A DNA stretch of 33,118 bases, taken from the NCBI GenBank assembly GCA_018884035.1, contig JAHLFE010000220.1:1-33118 (forward strand), in the 5' to 3' direction. The notes below the pieces were generated by a model that did not search any database, was not told the DNA's origin, and worked only from the letters and a program-made list of their open reading frames with translations. Source of the DNA: Candidatus Anaerobiospirillum pullicola. Lineage in GTDB: Bacteria > Pseudomonadota > Gammaproteobacteria > Enterobacterales > Succinivibrionaceae. Of this stretch, positions 23,689 through 30,916 are shown piece after piece (within the stretch, counting starts at the first letter, position 1; each line of letters begins with the position of its first letter). The position numbers and the translations under genes were made by a program.

Positions 23689-24634
23689 TAGCGGCTGATG
23701 CTGTTACTGTTGATGGGCCCATTGCATGGGTCCTTATCACAGGTGCAACCCGTGGTCTTTGCTGCTATGTAGTTGCTGCTGGCAGCTCAGCAGCGCCGCG
23801 TTCTGGCGTCTGCGCTGGCACTGCCTTGCAGTGTCCCGTCCTGTTCAGCTCTTGTCAGAGGTGCGCTGTTGTACTAAGGCGTTGCTGCTTTTGGCGTGGG
23901 ATGGTAAAGAGCCAGAGCTGCTCCTCTATTGTCTGTGGTATAGCTGATGGTTGGGCGTACAAGCTGCGTGCAGTGGGCTGCATCCGTTGTTATGGGGCTA
24001 TTGCGGTGTGTTTTGCTTACTGCTCATGCATGCATGACGCTAAGCGACGTTACGCGGTCGTGCGCTCATAAACGCGGACTTAAGCCAGCCATAGCTTGAT
24101 GATGCTCTCGGTGTACGGAGATGCCCCATGAGGATTAGTGTTGCAAGTTAAGCTTAGGCGCTTACAAGCTGGTTTTGGCATCTTAATCACCATGAGGGAT
24201 AGGTTATGACGCTTTGAGAGGCGTTACTCACGCTTAGGTTCGCGGTTATGCCGTGCGCTTTATCGGTCAAGGGAGTCATCCTGCGCACACAGTAGCTCCC
24301 GACCGTTCCTTACAGCTACAGCGCCTCTTGCGTAGCCTTGTCTTGCAGCCAGCACGCGTGGAGCTTGGGTTTTTTGTGGTCTGCTGACGGTTTTTCCTGC
24401 CAAAAAAATGGAAAGCACCCCGCCATTTCAGTTACAATGAAAGCCGCGCTTGTCAAGTACCTAGCCTCGCCTCTGCGGGGAAGCATGAGCCCTTAGCTTG
24501 AGCCTGATCGTGAGGAACATCCCGTCCACGCTAGCTACGGTAGCATCCTAAGGCATTACCTGCGCAGGCAGAATTCGTTTCACCTTTAGCTCCTCTTGTC
24601 CTTCTTTCCCTTTTCACTGGCACACCCTTAGGCT
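23689..24634. other. Intergenic region before the right-hand gene block
   Basis: No gene is supported. A possible hairpin (GGGCCCA/TGGGTCC, 23715-23733) lies just after dolP but lacks a T run. A -10-like TACAAT at 24433-24438 precedes about 190 nt of leader with a 6-bp hairpin (CCTCGC/GCGGGG, near 24466-24481). The leader could be an untranslated region for the 542-aa gene or an unidentified small RNA. Confidence 0.4.
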
Positions 24635-26263
24635 ATGGCTCAGGATAATTCCTTATATGTAGTAGATGTCTATATGGCCAATGAGGGCGAGCCAGAAAGC
24701 ACGCTCGAACTCACGGTGCTGCGCTGCTACGACCCGAATAAGCGCCCCCAAGTCTATGTGCACACCTACGTGCAACCCCAGTGCAATCCTGAGCATATCC
24801 GCTGGAAAGAAGCCGCCAAAAAGGGCCTCCCGCGTGATCTCTTTACCTTAAATCGCTGGCCTAGCCTCACTGACCTCATCGCTGCAGACTACTTAAAAGA
24901 CAAGTACGTCGTCTGCTTTTGTGCCGCCTACGAGCCTTTACAGAGCTTTATGGCCAATAGCCGCACTAAGGGCAGTATCTTAAGCCTGTGGCAAGAAATC
25001 TTTGCCGGTAATGATGACGCTAGTGCGCTCACCCATCCCAAGCAAATGCTCTCCTACATAGGGCTGCCAGATAAGGACAGCTCTAACACCCACTACACCC
25101 CGCTCATGAAGCGCGTCCATGCGCTGCTATCTATTTGGCTCTATCTGCGCTCCTGCCGCCGCTTGCATTTGCAACCTGCCTTTGGCGAAGGGGACGGCAT
25201 TGGGGAGTATGCGCGCTTTTGGCCACTGCCTGACGTGCCCCGCCCATGGTACGACCCAGAGGTGCAGCTCTTGCGGCAGATCCCTGCTGACAACCTCTGT
25301 GAGTACTTCTCCGACCGCCTGCCAGATTATCTCGACTGGAGCAGCATCTCCATTTATCGCGACGATTGGGTCTTTGGCCGTGAGCTGCACAGCGAGGTGA
25401 AGCTGATGCGGCAGGATCTGATGTTGGACTTTATCGTCAACACGCTGTTCCCGCTGCAAACGCGCCTCATGGTGCTGTCCTTTTACGCTATCTACTTAAA
25501 CCGTACTGACTACGCGCGCACCATTGCCTTACATGATGCCTCGTTTGGTACCTTACCGCAGGCGGTCAAAGAGGACTTTTCGCAGTTTGTCATCATCCAT
25601 TTGGATGACTTCCTTACCTCAGCGCAAAAGCAGATGATTATCTCTGCTTTAGTGTCGCAGCTCTTGCAGTGGCGCCTTTCCACTCCTCAGGACAATTTTG
25701 ACTTTGAGGAGATGAAGAAGAACGAGGCGGAGTCGGGGCTCACCTTTGTGCGCGAGACTATTCCGTCCAACCACAACATCGCCTGCTTTAAGGAGATTCG
25801 CAACCAAGAGGAGGTGCTCTATCGCTGCTTTATCATTCAAGGCAATGATAAGGAGCGTGACGAGTGCGTGGACTTTATCAATGAGAAGATTAAGGAGCTC
25901 TTTGCTGAGGCGTATAACCCGTTCTCAACGTGCTGGGTGTCTCCTGATCTGCGTCGCTGGCTGTGTTATATCACGGGCTTTGAGTGGCGCGAGCTTGCGG
26001 GTAATCCACGGCCGAGTGATAACGACACCCTGCGCCGCACGCGGCAAGCGATTGCGGCGATCATCAAAAAGGAGGGCAAGCGCTATCTTAAGGCCTTTAA
26101 CTCCAATTTTGACAAGATGGTCACGTACATCAATGACAACTTTGATTGTACGGACAAGAGCAAGTTTCGTTTTGCCTTTCAGGGCATAACCTACGAGCTC
26201 ATTATTGACCAGTCCACAGATGACATGACGCTGTGGTCGCGCCTGTGGCACCATCCACTGTAG
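24635..26263 (+). CDS. Uncharacterised 542-aa protein, possible inactive DnaQ-like fold
   Basis: No confident family. The first ~110 residues follow the order of a DnaQ-type 3'-5' exonuclease: a strand ending in Asp (LYVVDVYMAN, Asp11), later strands (VYVHTYVQPQ), a helix region, then YVVCFCAAYEPLQSF where active enzymes have a NA.FD motif. The DxE pair, the second Asp and the final HxxxD-type motif are missing or changed, so it would not be catalytic in the usual way. The remaining ~430 residues are soluble, mixed helix/strand, with many Trp, Tyr and Cys and no membrane segments. Only a weak TTAGG precedes the ATG, 2 nt from the start. It is followed on the same strand by two giant AT-hook proteins with gaps of about 340 and 260 nt. 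Confidence 0.7.
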   Translation: MAQDNSLYVVDVYMANEGEPESTLELTVLRCYDPNKRPQVYVHTYVQPQCNPEHIRWKEAAKKGLPRDLFTLNRWPSLTDLIAADYLKDKYVVCFCAAYEPLQSFMANSRTKGSILSLWQEIFAGNDDASALTHPKQMLSYIGLPDKDSSNTHYTPLMKRVHALLSIWLYLRSCRRLHLQPAFGEGDGIGEYARFWPLPDVPRPWYDPEVQLLRQIPADNLCEYFSDRLPDYLDWSSISIYRDDWVFGRELHSEVKLMRQDLMLDFIVNTLFPLQTRLMVLSFYAIYLNRTDYARTIALHDASFGTLPQAVKEDFSQFVIIHLDDFLTSAQKQMIISALVSQLLQWRLSTPQDNFDFEEMKKNEAESGLTFVRETIPSNHNIACFKEIRNQEEVLYRCFIIQGNDKERDECVDFINEKIKELFAEAYNPFSTCWVSPDLRRWLCYITGFEWRELAGNPRPSDNDTLRRTRQAIAAIIKKEGKRYLKAFNSNFDKMVTYINDNFDCTDKSKFRFAFQGITYELIIDQSTDDMTLWSRLWHHPL

Positions 26264-26602
26264 TGCTCTGGTCTTAACCCCGCTACCCTAAAATTAGGCG
26301 GAGCGTGGCGCTGCTACCTGAGAGTAGATAGTGGTGAGCAGCACCTTGGTTTCAACTTCCCACTAAGGCTGCAGTAGTACGGCGGTGGTAGTTGGTATCT
26401 ACAGGGGGTAAGTTTTTTCTCCTGTTGTAAAAAAGCAGCCCCGCAGCGTAATGTGACCGGCTGTAAGTTTGCTGTCACTCCACGGGGAGCGCGTGCTCTA
26501 AGAGCGCTGTGCTCAACAAGCAGTGATCTTTAAGCGCTCTTACAGTACTTTACAGTTCTTTGTGGCGTGACCCAGCCCCTCAAGCAAGGCGTTTTTCCCA
26601 TC
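26264..26602. other. Gap before the first giant AT-hook gene
   Basis: Holds a 7-bp dyad ACAGGGG/CTCCTGT (26401-26425, one G-U pair) with a T-rich loop. No promoter is clear. An in-frame GTG at 26567 could start the next protein 12 codons earlier. Confidence 0.35.
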
Positions 26603-29600
26603 ATGTCTTCGCGCAAGAAAGATCCTCGCGAGCTGAAGCGGCAAATGGCATTTCACATCTCTGATGAGGAACGCTATCGCTTACGCCATATGGCGCAAAC
26701 TTGGGGCATTACTGTCTCCCAAATGATCTGCCTGCTTGTCAATCGCGCCTATGAGCAAGGCTCCTACCTCTATGGCTATGACGCCCTGACCCAAGATCAG
26801 CGTGCTGACCTCGTGCTGCGTCGTGCCCACGTCCTCTTTATCGCCAATAAGCGCGCCGATGCCGCGCGCCGCCGTAACTTTGATCGCCGTAATGGTTTAG
26901 ACCGTGGCCTTACCAACGTCATGGTTATCGTGGCGCCGCTCGAGGCTAACTTCCCAGGCGTCTTTTGCCACCGTTTAGGCCAGGTGTGGATCATCCCTTA
27001 TGGCCTTTTCTATCGTGTCCGTGAGTCTGCTGCCGTTCAATATCCTTGCTTTGCCTCGGTACTTGATTACTTTGGCGGGCGCCGCATTGCCCCGCATGAG
27101 GTCAGTAGCTTTATTGCCCGCCATCGTGACTACATCTTAAGCAGCTTCGGTGAAAAGGCGGTCTTAAAGCGCCTCTTTGCTGTCTACGGTAAGATCGAGC
27201 TCTCAGTGCAGGAGTCCCGTATCATTACCCGCGCCGAAACCGTCGCGCGTGAGCGGGCTATGGCTAACTTAGAGTTAGAGCGCGAGTATGGCGTCTCTGA
27301 CCCTAATGGACAGCCTTACCGTGCCAGCTCCTCCGCCGCTTCCTCGCCACTGGACGCGGAGCTTGATGCCTTAATGAGCCATATCAGTCGCTCGACTCAA
27401 GAGCAGATTGATGAGCAAATCCGTCAAGACCAAAAGCAGGGCGTCTCCACTATGATCGACGCCTATAACGACGGTGAGTTCGAGGACATCTTCGCCAAAG
27501 AAGCCGCCGCTGAGGCCGCTCGTAACGATCACTTTGCCTACCATGAGCCTGATATCAGCAGCTTTGACTTTAGCGCCCATAAGCCTGTAATGGGGGAGTG
27601 GCCAGCTGATATCCCGCGCCTCAAGCCCAAAGAGCCGCAGATTAAGCGGCCACGTGGGCGCCCCCGTAAGGAGCGACCTGTCGAGCCAGAGGTGAGCGTG
27701 GAGCCACCACAGGCGCAACCAGTGCCTCTAAAGAACCGCCAGTCCTACATTAAGGCCGTCCATGATCTCTTAGGTGATGAGAGTCTGGGCGACTTTAGTA
27801 GTTTCACGGGGGATGCTGAGGGCACGCAGCCAGATGATCTGACTACACATGAGACGGCAGCTGCAGTGCCCGCCTTAGCGGTGCCTGCTACTGATGAATT
27901 AAGCAGTAGCGGTACGTCTACCTCTATGGCGACGCCTGCGGGGACGCAGACTACTGCGCCTACTGCTGCTGACGATGACAGCGCGGCTTTTGACGACCTC
28001 TATGAGGTGGACGACCTCTTTGCTGCCGACGCTGACGCCGATGCTGACTCTGATACCGACGCTGATGCCGACGCTGACGTTGCTGCTGTTGGCGACGGGG
28101 ATAACGGCGACGCTGCCGCTGCTATGGCGTCTTCAGCCACAGATAGAGCAGCTGCTACTAATGAGAGAGCCGAGGACAAGCGTGCTGCGCAGACCACGAT
28201 CCCTCAACCCCAAGAGAGTCTAGGAGGGGAGACTGCAGCCTCTGCTACCAGCCCTGCCCATGAGGACAAGCCGCTGTTCTCAGAAGACTCGCAGGTACCA
28301 GCGTCACAGCAGAGTAGCCACGAGCACATGGAGGCGGAAGCAGCAGTGCTTGTCGCCTTAGCCCGCGACAGTAAAAAGCGTAGTGCCCAAATTGTCTTAG
28401 AGCGTGAGCAGTTGCCTGACGCCTTTGCTCATAAGCGGGCCGAGGATGCGCTCAAAACTACGGCCGCCTTAGAGGCTTTACAGGGCTTAGAGGCAGAGGT
28501 TGAGGCAAAGCAAAAGTATGGCGTGCGCTATAAGAGCTTTTTACAAAATCCTGAATTAGCCTCTATAAGCGGCGCTAGCTCCGGCTCTGCTCCTGCCGCC
28601 ACGCTAGCAGCAGAGACAGCCACAGAGACTGCTACAGATAGCGCACAGGCTGCATCCCCGTCTGCGTCCGTGACCGCAGCTACTGGTTATACCTCACTTC
28701 AGGGTAGTGTGGCCTCAAGCGAACAACAGGCATTGGCGCTCTTAGCGCAGGCGGTTAATGCGGAGGGCTTAGCAGGGGCTGAGGCCGCTGCTGCGCAGCA
28801 AGCACTAGCTGCTCTGACAGCTCTGCTCCAAGGAGAGCATACTGCTACTAAGCTGCTTACAGAGGCACCGCCTCAGGGCACTGACGCAGTCAGCACGGTC
28901 GCTCCCGCTACTTTAGAGGATGCAGAGCAAGAGACTTTGCCTCCAGAGTCTGCTTCTGCGCAGAGTCAGCAGCAAGCAGCTGAGGTCGCTAATGCTACAG
29001 CGGGCAGTGCACAGAGTGCGTCCCGTGGGGGCGTGGCTGCCAAATTAGCAGCGCTGGCCGCCGCGATCGCAGATGACGATGCTGCACCAATTCCTGCACC
29101 AGCCTCTACACCTGTGTCTGCTACTAAGCAGAAAAAAGTAGCGCCCGCCGCCTCTACGCCACTTGAAGCGGTAGAGCAGGTGGTAGCTCAGCAGAGCAGT
29201 AAGCGCCACGCAGCTGCAGAAAAAGTCGCGCTTAAAGCCTTAGCAGCAGTTGATGACACACGCTTAGCGGCTAAGGCTAAAGCCCAGCACCAGCAAGAGG
29301 TACAAGCTGAGGCAGCTGCAGCACAAGCCGTAGCAGCTGAAGCACAGACTGATACAGCTGAAGCACAGGCCATAGCAGCTAAGGCCGCAGCCCCGAGCGC
29401 CTCCGCCACGGACGCCACGCATAGTTCGGAAGTAGGGACTAATGCTGCCCCTGACAACACCGCAGCAGCAACCACGGCAACAGATACTGACTTGCAAGCG
29501 GAGCAGAGTCAAAACCCAGAACAGACATCCCCAGAGCCTGCCTCAGAGACCGCCTCTGGAGCCGAGGCAATGCATAAAAGTGCAGTTTCTGTAGCCATTG

Positions 29601-30658
29601 GCTCTAATATTGCTATAAATAATACGGTCACAAGCTCTGCTGTGACTCCGGCTGCTGCTGCTGCTGCTACTGCTACTGCTACTGCTGCAGAGGCGGTGCC
29701 TACAGCTCCTGATGCTGGCAGCTGCGCTGCGCTAGCGGCTGCGCCTGCGGCTTTAGACCCGCAGGATACTGCTGCGGGGGCGTGGGCTGTGAGTAGTGCC
29801 GCGCCAGTGCAAGCACAAGAGGGAGAAGAGGTCTCTGCAGATAGGGCCGAGCGGGTCTTAGCGCAGGTACCTGACTCCCCTCTCAAAGAAGTACTGCGTG
29901 CTTCTCTCGGCTTGCCACCATCACAGCTGGTGCCGGAAGACTTTAAAAGTCAAACCCTAGATGAGTCCAAGGCTTTTTATGAGCCACCAGAGGGCTATCA
30001 CGCTTACCGGCGTGCTAACTCGCTGCATCCAAAGTTTGACCCATACGAGCATCCTGAGGATGACTCGGCGGCGGCTTTGGCAGCGGCGGCGGAGCAGATT
30101 ACGGATGCAGACTTACCAAAGATGGCCGATCCGCCGTCACTGCGTACTCAGGCTGCCCCTGCACCTTTAGCTGACCGTAATGCAGAGGTTGTAGAGAAGC
30201 TGCCTGCTACTGCTCAGCCAAAAGTTAAGCGCAAGTACCACTACCCTGCGCTGAAGACGCGAGGTTCACGCCGTGACAGTGGCGTCATTGATGTGCCGGA
30301 GACAATGCAAAAGGCGACGGGTCCGGCTAAAGATGAGCAGCGTCTCACGGCCATGATGGACAAGCTTAAAGACTTTGCGCAGTCCAATCCGCAGGCTTTT
30401 CCTCCTCCGGCGAAACGGGGGCGGCCAAAAAAGGCGGTCACCGCCAGCGCCAAGAGTAAGGCTCCTCCAGCTGCAAGTAGCAGCAAAAAGGCGTCACAGA
30501 AAAAGAGCAAGGCCACTCCGGCGCAAAGTAGCAAGCCGTCTGCAGCACAGGACAGTAAGCGCTCCCAGCCACAGGCCACCCGTGAGGCGAAAAAGCAGCA
30601 AAAGCCGTCGGCCCAGCAGCTAAAGAAGCCTCAGGCTCAGGCTAAAGATCAGCAGTAA
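26603..30658 (+). CDS. Giant RHH/AT-hook low-complexity protein, putative DNA-binding
   Basis: 1,351 residues from ATG 26603 (1,363 if the GTG at 26567 is used; neither has a strong ribosome binding site). The N-terminus has a ribbon-helix-helix-like pattern: a basic strand (KRQMAFHIS), helix (DEERYRLRHMAQTWG), helix (VSQMICLLVNRAYEQ). A conserved-looking ordered region follows to about residue 200. An AT-hook-like motif KRPRGRPRKERP lies at residues ~348-359. The long middle (about 400-1,130) is Ala/Glu/Asp/Ser/Thr-rich, with Asp-Ala dipeptide repeats (28025-28078) and GCT/ACT codon runs near 29650. A second motif AKRGRPKK (residue ~1,271) opens a Lys/Ala/Ser/Gln-rich C-terminal tail of ~75 residues like histone H1. 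No enzyme domain is seen. The probable role is DNA compaction or scaffolding, inferred from motifs. Confidence 0.8.
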   Translation: MSSRKKDPRELKRQMAFHISDEERYRLRHMAQTWGITVSQMICLLVNRAYEQGSYLYGYDALTQDQRADLVLRRAHVLFIANKRADAARRRNFDRRNGLDRGLTNVMVIVAPLEANFPGVFCHRLGQVWIIPYGLFYRVRESAAVQYPCFASVLDYFGGRRIAPHEVSSFIARHRDYILSSFGEKAVLKRLFAVYGKIELSVQESRIITRAETVARERAMANLELEREYGVSDPNGQPYRASSSAASSPLDAELDALMSHISRSTQEQIDEQIRQDQKQGVSTMIDAYNDGEFEDIFAKEAAAEAARNDHFAYHEPDISSFDFSAHKPVMGEWPADIPRLKPKEPQIKRPRGRPRKERPVEPEVSVEPPQAQPVPLKNRQSYIKAVHDLLGDESLGDFSSFTGDAEGTQPDDLTTHETAAAVPALAVPATDELSSSGTSTSMATPAGTQTTAPTAADDDSAAFDDLYEVDDLFAADADADADSDTDADADADVAAVGDGDNGDAAAAMASSATDRAAATNERAEDKRAAQTTIPQPQESLGGETAASATSPAHEDKPLFSEDSQVPASQQSSHEHMEAEAAVLVALARDSKKRSAQIVLEREQLPDAFAHKRAEDALKTTAALEALQGLEAEVEAKQKYGVRYKSFLQNPELASISGASSGSAPAATLAAETATETATDSAQAASPSASVTAATGYTSLQGSVASSEQQALALLAQAVNAEGLAGAEAAAAQQALAALTALLQGEHTATKLLTEAPPQGTDAVSTVAPATLEDAEQETLPPESASAQSQQQAAEVANATAGSAQSASRGGVAAKLAALAAAIADDDAAPIPAPASTPVSATKQKKVAPAASTPLEAVEQVVAQQSSKRHAAAEKVALKALAAVDDTRLAAKAKAQHQQEVQAEAAAAQAVAAEAQTDTAEAQAIAAKAAAPSASATDATHSSEVGTNAAPDNTAAATTATDTDLQAEQSQNPEQTSPEPASETASGAEAMHKSAVSVAIGSNIAINNTVTSSAVTPAAAAAATATATAAEAVPTAPDAGSCAALAAAPAALDPQDTAAGAWAVSSAAPVQAQEGEEVSADRAERVLAQVPDSPLKEVLRASLGLPPSQLVPEDFKSQTLDESKAFYEPPEGYHAYRRANSLHPKFDPYEHPEDDSAAALAAAAEQITDADLPKMADPPSLRTQAAPAPLADRNAEVVEKLPATAQPKVKRKYHYPALKTRGSRRDSGVIDVPETMQKATGPAKDEQRLTAMMDKLKDFAQSNPQAFPPPAKRGRPKKAVTASAKSKAPPAASSSKKASQKKSKATPAQSSKPSAAQDSKRSQPQATREAKKQQKPSAQQLKKPQAQAKDQQ
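28025..28078 (+). repeat. Asp-Ala dipeptide repeat tract
   Basis: Alternating GAC/GAT and GCT/GCC codons encode DADADADSDTDADADAD within the giant RHH/AT-hook protein. Synonymous codons vary, so the protein pattern, not only DNA slippage, may be under selection. Alternating Asp can bind divalent cations. Confidence 0.8.
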
Positions 30659-30775
30659 TGCTGAGCAGAGCCGCTCACTCCTAAACCACTCCCGCACCAT
30701 TTTCAAGCTACTCCCAGACCATTACGTAACACACCACACTCCCAAACTGTCAACACAAAACTGTAGAGATTATGC

Positions 30776-30801
30776 CTCACCACGGTGAGCTCTGGTTTTT
30801 A
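30776..30801 (+). terminator. Weak terminator candidate after the giant gene
   Basis: A 5-bp stem CTCAC/GTGAG with loop CACG is followed 6 nt later by TTTTT. The stem is short and the T run is offset, so read-through into the next gene is likely. Confidence 0.25.
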
Positions 30802-30916
30802 CGCCTCTTTCAAGATAGGCTATAGCTGCAAGATAAGCTTGCTGCCCCTAACGCCCCCACCCCAATGCTTTGCGGCAGCATCTGGGGAAAATCACTAACC
30901 TAAGGTGCAAAGCTTT

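Noticed and set aside
24440..24560. 6S RNA, SRP RNA or RNase P RNA
   Set aside because: Checked for the GAGGAAAGTCC core of RNase P, the GGAAGGAAGCAG loop of SRP RNA and the 6S closing stems; none is present.
29188..29886. Minus-strand Ala/Ser/Cys-rich open frames inside the giant gene
   Set aside because: GCN-rich coding sequence leaves the opposite strand free of stops; no start signals or motifs.
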